Shown piece after piece: positions 52,450 to 60,029 of a DNA stretch of 64,000 bases. Source of the stretch: Sphingopyxis sp. Root154 (GTDB lineage Bacteria > Pseudomonadota > Alphaproteobacteria > Sphingomonadales > Sphingomonadaceae); assembly GCF_001427105.1 (NCBI RefSeq), contig NZ_LMGI01000001.1, forward strand, positions 248,001 through 312,000, written 5' to 3'. A program made the position numbers and the translations under genes. The notes below the pieces were generated by a model that was not told the origin of the DNA, did not search any database, and worked only from the letters and a program-made list of their open reading frames with translations. Each line of letters opens with the position of its first letter. The stretch's first letter is position 1.

Positions 52450-53418
52450 TCAGGCGTTGATTACGATGCGATCGCCCTTGGCGCGCGACACGCATGTGCA
52501 GATCAATTTGCCGGCGCCTTTTTCGCGCTCGCTGAGATTCATGTCGCGGTGGTCGAGCTCGCCCGAAATGACATCGACGACGCAGACCCCGCATTCACCG
52601 CGGCGACAGTCGAATATCGGGTCGAGGTTCAATTCCTCCATGACGTCGAGGATCGTCTGGCCCACGCCGACTTCGGCGCTCTGGCCGCTAAGCGCGAATT
52701 CGACCGTAAACGGCCGGTCGCCGCTGAGCGGCGCCTCGCCGCCGAACAGTTCGAAATGAAGCTGACGATCGGTCCAGCCGGCAGCGCGCGCCGCGGCGAG
52801 CGTCGCCTCGATCAGCGGGCGCGGACCGCAAACATAAAGATGACATGCCGGCGGCGGATCCTTCAGGAGCGCGGCAAGATCGAGGCCCTGCGCCGGGTCG
52901 CCGCCATCGGTCACGACCGACGCGCCGTCCATTGCCTCGATTTCGTCGGCATAGGCCATCAGCGCGCGTTCGCGCCCCACATAATGGAGCTGGAAGGGCC
53001 GCCCGGTATGCGCCAGAGTACGCGCCATCGCGAGGATCGGCGTCACGCCGATGCCGCCGGCGACGAGTAGCGATTGCGAGGCGGACAGCAGCAACGGAAA
53101 ATCATTGCGCGCGCGGCCAACCTGGAGCGTACCCCCCACCTCAAGCCTGTGCATGAAAGCCGACCCGCCGCGACTGTCGGCGCTTCGCGCGACGGCGACG
53201 CGGTATCGATCCGTTTCACCCGGCGCATTGACAAGTGAATAAGCGCGCAGGCCCGGCGAGCCGTCCGGCAGGATGACCGCGCATTCGATATGGGCGCCCG
53301 CAGAGAAATTATCGAGCGGCGCGGCGTCGACCGGAACAAGCTCGATTTCCCGAATGTCGCGAGCGACGTCGCGGATGCCCGCGATTTTCATTTCTCTTAG
53401 CGTCGTTGTGTTTTCCAT
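52450..53418 (-). CDS. Phthalate-dioxygenase-reductase-type electron transfer protein
   Basis: The 322-residue protein has the PDR order: an N-terminal FMN-binding barrel ('RAYSLVNAPGETDRYRVAV'), an NAD-binding domain ('LLVAGGIGVTPILAMARTL', 'HLYVCGPRPLIEATLAAAR') and a C-terminal plant-type [2Fe-2S] ferredoxin ('DCRRGECGVCVVDVISGELD' and 'LICTCVSRAKGD'), with four cysteines in the Cys-x4-Cys-x2-Cys-x29-Cys spacing. The ATG at 53418 follows AAGGATTGG. It passes electrons from NADH to the Rieske oxygenase encoded next to it. Confidence 0.9.
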   Translation of the reverse strand: MENTTTLREMKIAGIRDVARDIREIELVPVDAAPLDNFSAGAHIECAVILPDGSPGLRAYSLVNAPGETDRYRVAVARSADSRGGSAFMHRLEVGGTLQVGRARNDFPLLLSASQSLLVAGGIGVTPILAMARTLAHTGRPFQLHYVGRERALMAYADEIEAMDGASVVTDGGDPAQGLDLAALLKDPPPACHLYVCGPRPLIEATLAAARAAGWTDRQLHFELFGGEAPLSGDRPFTVEFALSGQSAEVGVGQTILDVMEELNLDPIFDCRRGECGVCVVDVISGELDHRDMNLSEREKGAGKLICTCVSRAKGDRIVINA

Positions 53419-53769
53419 ATCCCAATCCTTGAGAGACCTTGCGGGTGGCGCATCTGGCGACGACGGACCGATCGCCGCACCTTGCCGACATCTGCGCGAC
53501 GCGGAATCGCGCAAATCACAACGGCATCTCTCTCTTCTGCAGCCTATTCAACAGTAGTTACGCCCAGCCTTCAACGCGGCACCATGAGCGAATCCCGCAG
53601 CATCTATCCAGATACGGCATCGTTCGAAACGCCGCCTGCACAGGCCGTCCCGGCGGTCGGCGACGGCGCATGATTTCGCCAATCGCGCGTTTCTTGGATC
53701 ATCGTGCAAAACAGTTGCGGCGGCCCGACTTTCCGCCGCCCGCGGCTTGCTTCACCGTCTGCCAAAGGC
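53419..53769. other. Intergenic region upstream of the reductase-dioxygenase operon
   Basis: About 350 bases separate the dioxygenase operon's first gene from the terminator of the gentisate operon. It holds no credible gene and should carry the operon's promoter. The sequence is less GC-rich near 53500-53570. I see none of the TTTTAAG or TGCAnnTGCA motifs here. Confidence 0.5.
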
Positions 53770-53804
53770 AAAAAAGGGGCCTGCCGGCGGTTGCCGGCAG
53801 GCCC
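53770..53804 (-). terminator. Rho-independent terminator of the gentisate operon
   Basis: On the minus strand a perfect 12-bp stem (GGGCCTGCCGGC and its complement) closes a 4-base loop and is followed by six uridines (AAAAAA at 53770-53775 on the plus strand). It lies 17 bases after the FAH-like gene's stop, so it ends the gentisate dioxygenase-hydrolase transcript and separates it from the dioxygenase operon. Confidence 0.9.
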
Positions 53805-53821
53805 TGTGCGTTCCGGGACCG

Positions 53822-54736
53822 TTAGCTAGCTTTAACGACCGGGTGACGCAGGGTTCCAATGCCTTCGACGGCGGCAACAACGACATCGCCGGGCCACAGC
53901 CATTCCTGCGGATCGCGCCCCGCCCCGACGCCGGCCGGCGTCCCGGTCGCGATGATGTCGCCCGGCTCGAGGGTGATGCCGCGAGAGATGTCGGCAATGA
54001 GTTCGTCGACCTTGAAGAGCATATAGGCGGTGTTGCTGCGCTGCTTTTCGACATCGTTAACGGTGAGCCAGAGGTCGAGCGTCTGCGGATCGGGAATTTC
54101 ATCGGCGGTCACCACCACCGGACCCATCGGCGCATAGCTGTCCTGCCCCTTCGAATAGATCCACTGTCCGGCGCGGCGGCAGTCGCGCGCGCTCATGTCG
54201 ATGAGGACGGTGTAACCGAAGACATAGGAGAGCGCATCCTCGCGACGGACCCGCTTGGCGGTTCGTCCGACGATTGCGGCAAGCTCGACCTCCCAGTCGA
54301 GTTGCTGGGTAATTGTCGCATCGTGCAGGATCGGCTCGTCGGGACCAATCACCGTCGTCGGCGGCTTGGAGAAGATCACCGGCTGCTTGGGGAGATCGGC
54401 CGAGGTGTCGAGCGTCTTTGCGGACTCGGCAACATGCTCGGTATAGTTGAGCCCGATGCCGAAGATATTCTTGCGCGGACGCGGAATCGGCGCGAGCAGG
54501 CGGACATTCGACAGCGGGAGCGCGGTGCCGACCGGAAACAGGCCAGCGGCCTCTTCGACGAGCCCGTTCGCTATCGCGACCGCTTGCGGCCCGAGGTCGA
54601 TGAATTCGAGCATGGAGGCGGGAAGCGGCACGCCCCTCGCCGCGCCGAGACGCTGTAGGTCGACGACAAGATCGCCCGAAAGCGCCCCGAGGCGGGCTTC
54701 GGTTTCGACGGTGGCACGATAGGTGACGAGACGCAT
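53822..54736 (-). CDS. Fumarylacetoacetate hydrolase family protein, probable maleylpyruvate/fumarylpyruvate hydrolase
   Basis: The 304-residue protein has the FAH C-terminal domain: 'FGIGLNYTEHVAES' near residue 92, the metal-binding glutamates in 'LDWEVELAAIVG' and 'DMSARDCRR', and 'EPGDIIATGTPAGVGAG' near the end. An N-terminal domain of about 75 residues precedes it, as in the longer FAH-family members. Next to gentisate dioxygenase it would hydrolyse the ring-cleavage product, maleylpyruvate, to maleate and pyruvate or, after isomerisation, fumarylpyruvate to fumarate and pyruvate. The maleate isomerase at 60030 favours the first route. Confidence 0.87.
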   Translation of the reverse strand: MRLVTYRATVETEARLGALSGDLVVDLQRLGAARGVPLPASMLEFIDLGPQAVAIANGLVEEAAGLFPVGTALPLSNVRLLAPIPRPRKNIFGIGLNYTEHVAESAKTLDTSADLPKQPVIFSKPPTTVIGPDEPILHDATITQQLDWEVELAAIVGRTAKRVRREDALSYVFGYTVLIDMSARDCRRAGQWIYSKGQDSYAPMGPVVVTADEIPDPQTLDLWLTVNDVEKQRSNTAYMLFKVDELIADISRGITLEPGDIIATGTPAGVGAGRDPQEWLWPGDVVVAAVEGIGTLRHPVVKAS

Positions 54737-54772
54737 GGGACTCCTTTCGAAGGAAAATAGGGGATCTGGCGA

Positions 54773-55900
54773 TCAGGCGAGGATGGGCTGGTGTCCGTCG
54801 TTTTCGCCGAGGGCTTCCTCGCGGTACACGCCGAGCGCGCGCATGACGGGCAGATCGTGAAAACTGAACAGGCAAGCGTCCTCGCTGTCCGAAGCATTTG
54901 CATGTTCGTGATACATCCAGGCCGGCACGACGAAGATATCGCGCTCCTGCCAGTCGAAGCGCTGGCCGTTGATGACCGACCAGCCGCTTCCCTTCGCGCA
55001 CTGATAGACGAAGTTGCCGGTCTGGCGGTGTGCCTTGGTGCGTTCGCCGGGTCGCAGCAGCTGCATCGTCGCGCCGATCGTCTGCATGACCGGTCCGCCG
55101 GTATCGGGATTGACATAATCCATGCACACCCCATCGAAGGGCGAACCGTCGGTCGCGCGCGCATAGCGGGTGAGCGCATCGTAAGTCGGGGCCCACTCAT
55201 ATTTCAGCAGCGGCGAATAGCGCTTCGTCCATGCCACTCCGGCGGGACGCAAACCGGCTCCGGCCCATGCGGCGCTGCTGTCGTCGACCGGGTATGCGAC
55301 GGCCTGGTTGAGATCGGGATGAACCTCGTAGAAATTCGTCTCGAGTGCGTTCATCAACGGAATGTCGAGACCGTCCTGCCAGATGCAGGTGGTGCCGTCC
55401 TCGGCAACGCCATGTTCGTGCCAGGTGCCGTTCGGCGTCAGCACAAAATCATTCGCGCCCAGCGTCATCTTGTGTCCGTCGACATTGGTGAACGCTCCGC
55501 TCCCTTCCATGATGAAGCGTAGCGCGCTGGCGCTGTGGCGGTGGCTCGAAGCGCACTCGCCCGGCGCCATCACCTGAAGGCCCGAATAGAGCCAGCCTAC
55601 GGCCGCGACGACATCGCTGCGCCCCTTGTTTTCGAGATAGACGACGCGCCGACCGGCCTGTTCCGGGGTGACGAGATCGAGCGCCTTCAGCACGTCGGCG
55701 CGCAGGTCGCGGTAGCGCCAGAGCATCGGGACGGACGTCGAGACCGGTTCCCATGGTTCGATCTTGTTGGCGACGGTCCATAGCGCGCCGGTGCCGAGCT
55801 CTCCGAGCCTCTTGTAATAGGCGACGAGCTCGGGGGTGTCGGCAACATTGGCGCGGCCGGCCACATCCTCGCGATATTGGTCAAAACTTGCCGTCGACAT
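54773..55900 (-). CDS. Gentisate 1,2-dioxygenase
   Basis: The 375-residue bicupin has the gentisate dioxygenase iron site His120, His122 and His161 in 'SSHRHSASALRFIMEGSG' and 'PNGTWHEHG', a second cupin with 'HRQTGNFVYQC' and 'WMYHEHAN', and the family's 'QVMAPGE' lead-in. Length matches the family. It cleaves gentisate between C1 and C2 to maleylpyruvate; some relatives accept substituted gentisates, 5-substituted salicylates or 1-hydroxy-2-naphthoate. It is the first gene of a two-gene unit with the FAH-like hydrolase, and its promoter carries the TTTTAAG motif. Confidence 0.9.
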   Translation of the reverse strand: MSTASFDQYREDVAGRANVADTPELVAYYKRLGELGTGALWTVANKIEPWEPVSTSVPMLWRYRDLRADVLKALDLVTPEQAGRRVVYLENKGRSDVVAAVGWLYSGLQVMAPGECASSHRHSASALRFIMEGSGAFTNVDGHKMTLGANDFVLTPNGTWHEHGVAEDGTTCIWQDGLDIPLMNALETNFYEVHPDLNQAVAYPVDDSSAAWAGAGLRPAGVAWTKRYSPLLKYEWAPTYDALTRYARATDGSPFDGVCMDYVNPDTGGPVMQTIGATMQLLRPGERTKAHRQTGNFVYQCAKGSGWSVINGQRFDWQERDIFVVPAWMYHEHANASDSEDACLFSFHDLPVMRALGVYREEALGENDGHQPILA

Positions 55901-55923
55901 CGGATTCTCCGCAACGAAATTAC

Positions 55924-55936
55924 TATAGACTTAAAA
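55924..55936. promoter_or_regulatory. TTTTAAG-type operator-like site upstream of gentisate dioxygenase
   Basis: On the minus strand TTTTAAGTCTATA lies 24-36 bases upstream of the gentisate dioxygenase ATG, a position like that of the 41056 site relative to its operon. A weaker TGCAA element (TGTCAAATGCAAC) follows at 55951-55963. Confidence 0.5.
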
Positions 55937-56147
55937 TATCTTGGCGGGAGTGTCAAATGCAACTAGAGTGGCTTCGTCGCCATCGCTCCCCCGCACTCGC
56001 TGCTGAAGGACCAGGAATCATGGAAAGTCACGGCATTGCAGGCGGGGGCGCAGGCTGCGCGAGGCATGATTCGCGCATGCCTTCGAACGCGCCAGGCGCC
56101 GGCACGCGAGCGCGCCCGCGCAACCAGCAGCAGTCTGCGAGGCGCTG

Positions 56148-56822
56148 ATGGAATATGATTTCTCCCAGACGAGCGCGGCCGATCGCTACAAGCTCATGAG
56201 CGCTGCAATCACCCCGCGGCCGATCGCGTGGGTCACCTCGCTATCGGCGGACGGGCACGCCAACGCAGCGCCGTTCAGCTTCTTCAACATGATGAGCTCG
56301 GATCCGCCGCTCATCGTCCTCGGCATCGTTCGCCGCGCCGACGGGAGCCTCAAGGATACGGCGCGGAATATTCTCGATCGCGGCGAGTTCGTTGTCCACC
56401 TCGTCTCCGAGGCCGACGCGGCGTCGATGAATTTCACCAGCATCGATGGTCCGCCCGATTTCGACGAAATCGAGCATGGCGCTATCGCGACAAGCCCTTC
56501 GGTGAATGTCGCGCCGCCGCGCATCGCCTCGGCGCCCGTCGCTATGGAATGCCGGCTGTTCGAGCAGGTCGACGTCGGAGGCGCGACCATATTTCTTGGG
56601 CGGGTCCATCATTTCCATATCGACGACCGCCTGATCGATACCGAGCGTTTCCATGTCGATACAGACGCCATGCGCCTTGTCTCGCGCATGCATGGTGCCG
56701 GCTGGTACCTGCGTTCGACCGACCAGTTCAAAATGCTGCGCCCCGACTTCACCGAGTGGGCGCCTGCCGCGCGCTCCACCGCGTGCGGTGCGGTCGCGCA
56801 ACAGCTAGATCAACAAGGGTAG
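56148..56822 (+). CDS. Flavin reductase-like domain protein
   Basis: The 224-residue protein has the flavin reductase-like fold: 'AAITPRPIAWVTSLSADGHA' near residues 20-39, 'APFSFFNMMSSDPPLIVLGI', and 'FEQVDVGGATIFLGRVHHFH'. These proteins bind FMN and use NAD(P)H to supply reduced flavin to two-component monooxygenases, or act as FMN oxidoreductases. No obvious flavin-dependent oxygenase partner is adjacent. It is the first gene of the plus-strand set with the aldehyde dehydrogenase, 11 bases apart. Confidence 0.83.
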   Translation: MEYDFSQTSAADRYKLMSAAITPRPIAWVTSLSADGHANAAPFSFFNMMSSDPPLIVLGIVRRADGSLKDTARNILDRGEFVVHLVSEADAASMNFTSIDGPPDFDEIEHGAIATSPSVNVAPPRIASAPVAMECRLFEQVDVGGATIFLGRVHHFHIDDRLIDTERFHVDTDAMRLVSRMHGAGWYLRSTDQFKMLRPDFTEWAPAARSTACGAVAQQLDQQG

Positions 56823-56833
56823 AGGAGAAAATC

Positions 56834-58306
56834 GTGGAGATTGCAGATCGATTCCGGGCCGAAGAGGAACTTTCCTCGAATGTCCGCGGCCGCTTCTACA
56901 TAGGCGGGCAATGGGTATTTCCGGAAACGGATGCGTTAATCTCGCTGGTCTCGCCCGTCACCGAGGAAGTCCAGGCGCAGGTTCCAGCCGGCTCGATCGC
57001 CGATATGGCCAAGGCGGTAGATGCAGCCGACCTCGCGTTCCAGGCCGGCCCCTGGCCGCGACTGACGCCGGCAGAGCGTGCGGCCTATCTGCGCCGCGTT
57101 GCTGACGAGATTCGCGCACGCCTGCCGCTCCTGAAACGCCTTTGGCCCGCCCAGATCGGCGCGCCCATGTGGATGTCAGAGGGCTTCGTGCCTTCGGCGC
57201 CGGCCCATTTCGACTTTTTCGCGGGCTTGGCCGAGAGTTTCACCTTCGAAGAAGAACGCAAGACCCAGTTCGGCTATGCCAAGGTCATCCGCGAACCCGT
57301 TGGGGTCTGCGCGCTGATCGTTCCCTGGAACTCGCCGCTGTTCCTGCTGACGCAGAAGCTCGCGCCGGCGCTCCTTGCCGGCTGCACCGTCGTGGTCAAG
57401 CCGAGCCCCGAATCTCCGATCGACGCGTTGATCATCGCCGAATGCGTCGAAGCGGCCGGAATCCCGGCGGGCGTCGTCAATATTGTTCCTGCCGGCCGCG
57501 AGACGGGCGATTGGCTGATCCGCCAGCCGCAGATCAACAAGGTCAGCTTTACCGGCTCGGTTGCGGCGGGGAGGCATATCGCCGCGGTGTGCGCCGACCG
57601 GATTGCCCGGGTCAGCCTGGAACTCGGGGGTAAATCGGCTTCGATCCTCTGCGAGGACGCCGATCTTTCCGCTTGGCTCGAAACCGCCCTGCCCTTCACC
57701 ATGCCGCTGGCGGGGCAGGTCTGCTTTTCGCAGACGCGCGTCCTCGTCCCGCGCAGCCGGCACAAGGAAATCGTCGAAGCCTATGCCGACACCATGGCGA
57801 GCAAGACGCTGGGCGATCCCTGGGAGATTTCGACCTTCATGGGCCCCGTCGCAAGCGCAGTGCAGCGCGACCGCGTGCTGAACTATATCGACATCGCGAA
57901 ACAGGAGGGCGCGCGCGCCGTCATCGGCGGCAGCGCGTCGACGGCCTTCAACCGTGGCTATTTTATCGAACCGACGATCTTCGAAGGCGTGACGAGCGAC
58001 ATGCGCGTCGCGCAGGAAGAAGTCTTCGGGCCTGTCGTGTGCATCATCGATTATGACGATGACGCCGACGCGGTCCGGATCGCCAACGACAGCAATTTCG
58101 GGCTGAGCGGCACGGTCTTTTCGCGCGATCTCGCGCGCGCCGAGGCAATCGCCCGGCAGGTCCGCACCGGAAACATCAGCATCAACGGGTTGCAGGTCGA
58201 TCCCGGAATTCCTTTCGGCGGCTACAAGCAATCGGGCATCGGCCGGGAAGCGGGTCCCGAAGGCCTCGAACCCTATCTGGAGACCAAGGCGATCTATTTT
58301 TCATGA
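56834..58306 (+). CDS. Aldehyde dehydrogenase (NAD(P)+)
   Basis: The 490-residue protein has all the ALDH landmarks: 'VIREPVGVCALIVPWNSPLF', 'KPSPESPIDALIIAECVEAA', 'FTGSVAAGRHIA', the general base Glu263 in 'LELGGKS', the nucleophile Cys297 in 'GQVCFSQTRVLVP', and 'EEVFGPVV'. The GTG at 56834 is decided by AGAGGAGA upstream; a longer frame overlaps the flavin reductase gene. Together with the alcohol dehydrogenase at 33484 it could convert an aryl alcohol to the acid. The exact aldehyde is unknown. Confidence 0.9.
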   Translation: MEIADRFRAEEELSSNVRGRFYIGGQWVFPETDALISLVSPVTEEVQAQVPAGSIADMAKAVDAADLAFQAGPWPRLTPAERAAYLRRVADEIRARLPLLKRLWPAQIGAPMWMSEGFVPSAPAHFDFFAGLAESFTFEEERKTQFGYAKVIREPVGVCALIVPWNSPLFLLTQKLAPALLAGCTVVVKPSPESPIDALIIAECVEAAGIPAGVVNIVPAGRETGDWLIRQPQINKVSFTGSVAAGRHIAAVCADRIARVSLELGGKSASILCEDADLSAWLETALPFTMPLAGQVCFSQTRVLVPRSRHKEIVEAYADTMASKTLGDPWEISTFMGPVASAVQRDRVLNYIDIAKQEGARAVIGGSASTAFNRGYFIEPTIFEGVTSDMRVAQEEVFGPVVCIIDYDDDADAVRIANDSNFGLSGTVFSRDLARAEAIARQVRTGNISINGLQVDPGIPFGGYKQSGIGREAGPEGLEPYLETKAIYFS

Positions 58307-58347
58307 GAGGACGCGCGCTAGCCCCGCCTTCATCGCGGGACGACATA

Positions 58348-58362
58348 CGTGCAACTGCAATC
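58348..58362. promoter_or_regulatory. ACGTGCAnnTGCAA operator-like site upstream of the cupin-nitrilase set
   Basis: ACGTGCAACTGCAAT matches the sites at 41276-41290 and 45877-45891. It lies in the 185-base gap after the aldehyde dehydrogenase, 130 bases before the cupin start, so a second promoter may serve the cupin, nitrilase, isomerase and permease genes. Confidence 0.55.
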
Positions 58363-58491
58363 AAAATGAAGTAGTATGCGGCAGACCGCCATCGACGGCG
58401 CTGCTCGCGAAACGAAAGAAGATGCGCTTCGCGTCACGGCCTTGCCGATCGGCGGCAGGCACTGCGAAGCGATTTGCAGAGGAGACGGAAA

Positions 58492-58842
58492 ATGACAAAA
58501 TATGTGATGAAAAACGAGCGCGAGTTTAAGGACGATTCCGCCGTCGGCCATGCTATCCCCCGCGCCGTCCTATATGATGGCATGGGGTTCCAGACGTCGG
58601 TGGTGCGGATGTACAAGGGTCAGGACCTTGGCATGCACCGCCATGACAGCTGGGTTCAGGTCTTCGTCCTGTCGGGCAGACTCCACTGCTCGATCGAGGA
58701 TCGCGAGTGCGGCCCGGGCGACTATTATTGCGTCGAGCCCGGAGACGAGCATCGCGAGATCGGCCTGGAAGACAACACCGATATCCTGCTGATCAAGGCC
58801 TTGCCCAACATCCAGTATCAGGTCGAGCCACAGCCCGTCTGA
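58492..58842 (+). CDS. Small cupin-domain protein
   Basis: The 116-residue single-domain cupin has a metal-binding 'GMHRHDSWVQVFVLSGRLHC' motif (His-x-His then a Gln/Val position) and 'GPGDYYCVEPGDEHREI' as the second motif with the third His. The ATG at 58492 follows GGAGACGG. Such small cupins act as dioxygenases, isomerases or lyases of pathway intermediates, or as storage proteins; nothing specific can be read here. It starts the set controlled by the 58348 site. Confidence 0.8.
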   Translation: MTKYVMKNEREFKDDSAVGHAIPRAVLYDGMGFQTSVVRMYKGQDLGMHRHDSWVQVFVLSGRLHCSIEDRECGPGDYYCVEPGDEHREIGLEDNTDILLIKALPNIQYQVEPQPV

Positions 58843-58972
58843 CCCACCCCGGCGGGCACCGAACGGAAGCGGCCGGCGCGAGACCGGTCGTTTCCCGTTG
58901 CTTTGCTCCTGCGCCCGATTGCCAAATGCCCGCGCGGCCGGAACGCCGTCTACAATCAAGAAAGATCGATCG

Positions 58973-60010
58973 ATGATTCCAACCGGCGAACTGCCCTGCT
59001 TTACCGCCGCCGCCGTCCAAAAGGCTCCCGCCTTTCTGAATGCGATGGCGACAGCGGAAATCGCCGCCTCGTCGATTCGCGAGGCGGCGGCGGGCGGCGC
59101 GAAGCTGGTCGTGTTCCCGGAAGTCTTCATCCCGGGCTATCCCTATTGGTCGTGGATCTCGGATCCGGTCACGGGAAGCCCCTGGTTCGAGAAGTTGGTC
59201 AAGGCCTCGATCCTCATTCCGGGTCCCGAAATCGCGCGGGTGTGCGAGGCGGCGGCGGCGCACAAGGTGCATGTCGTCATCGGGGTCAACGAACGCAGTC
59301 CTGTTTCGCTGGGAACGCTTTACAATACGCTGGTCTTCATCGGTTCCGACGGCGCCATCATCGGCAAGCACCGCAAGCTGGTGCCCACCTGGGCCGAAAA
59401 GATGACCTGGGCGGGCGGCGATGGGTCATCGCTCAAGGTCTATGATACGGAACTGGGGCCGCTCGGAGGGCTCGCCTGCGGCGAGAATACCAATACCCTC
59501 GCGCGCTTCGCCCTGCTCGCGCAAGGCGAACTCATTCATGCAGCAAGCTATATCTCGCTCCCGGTCGCGCCGCCCGACTATGATATGGCCGAAGCGATCC
59601 GCCTGCGCGCCTCGGCGCATTCGTTCGAGGGCAAAGTCTTCACCATCGTCGCGACCTCAACCATCTCGGAAGAGATCATCACCGCGATGGAAACGGTCAA
59701 TCCCAACGCGAGACAGATGCTGGAACGCAAATCGAGCGCCTTTTCGGGCATCATCGGCCCCGACGGCCGTGTTGTGGGATCGCCGCTGATAGACGAGGAG
59801 GGGATCGTTTATGGCGAGATCGACCTCAACCGCTGCATCCAGCCAAAGCAGATGCACGACATCATCGGCCATTATAATCGTTTCGACATTTTCCGCCTCG
59901 AAGTGAACCAGGCGCCGCAATCTGCCATTTTTTTCCCGGGGCTCGCTGACCGGTCCGAACCCGCCGACGCGGGCGAGGATGCGCCGCGTCCCGACGCGAC
60001 ATCATTTTAA
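58973..60010 (+). CDS. Nitrilase
   Basis: The 345-residue protein carries the nitrilase triad Glu50 ('VVFPEVFIPGYPYW'), Lys135 ('IGKHRKLVPTWAEKMTW') and Cys169 ('GGLACGENTNTLARF'). The CGENTN motif belongs to true nitrilases (aliphatic or arylacetonitrile type) rather than amidases. It would convert a nitrile to the acid and ammonia. In an aromatic cluster it may process an arylacetonitrile such as indole-3-acetonitrile or mandelonitrile, but the substrate is unknown. It sits between the cupin and the maleate isomerase. Confidence 0.88.
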   Translation: MIPTGELPCFTAAAVQKAPAFLNAMATAEIAASSIREAAAGGAKLVVFPEVFIPGYPYWSWISDPVTGSPWFEKLVKASILIPGPEIARVCEAAAAHKVHVVIGVNERSPVSLGTLYNTLVFIGSDGAIIGKHRKLVPTWAEKMTWAGGDGSSLKVYDTELGPLGGLACGENTNTLARFALLAQGELIHAASYISLPVAPPDYDMAEAIRLRASAHSFEGKVFTIVATSTISEEIITAMETVNPNARQMLERKSSAFSGIIGPDGRVVGSPLIDEEGIVYGEIDLNRCIQPKQMHDIIGHYNRFDIFRLEVNQAPQSAIFFPGLADRSEPADAGEDAPRPDATSF

Positions 60011-60029
60011 GAAAAGGAATTTCCCGGCC

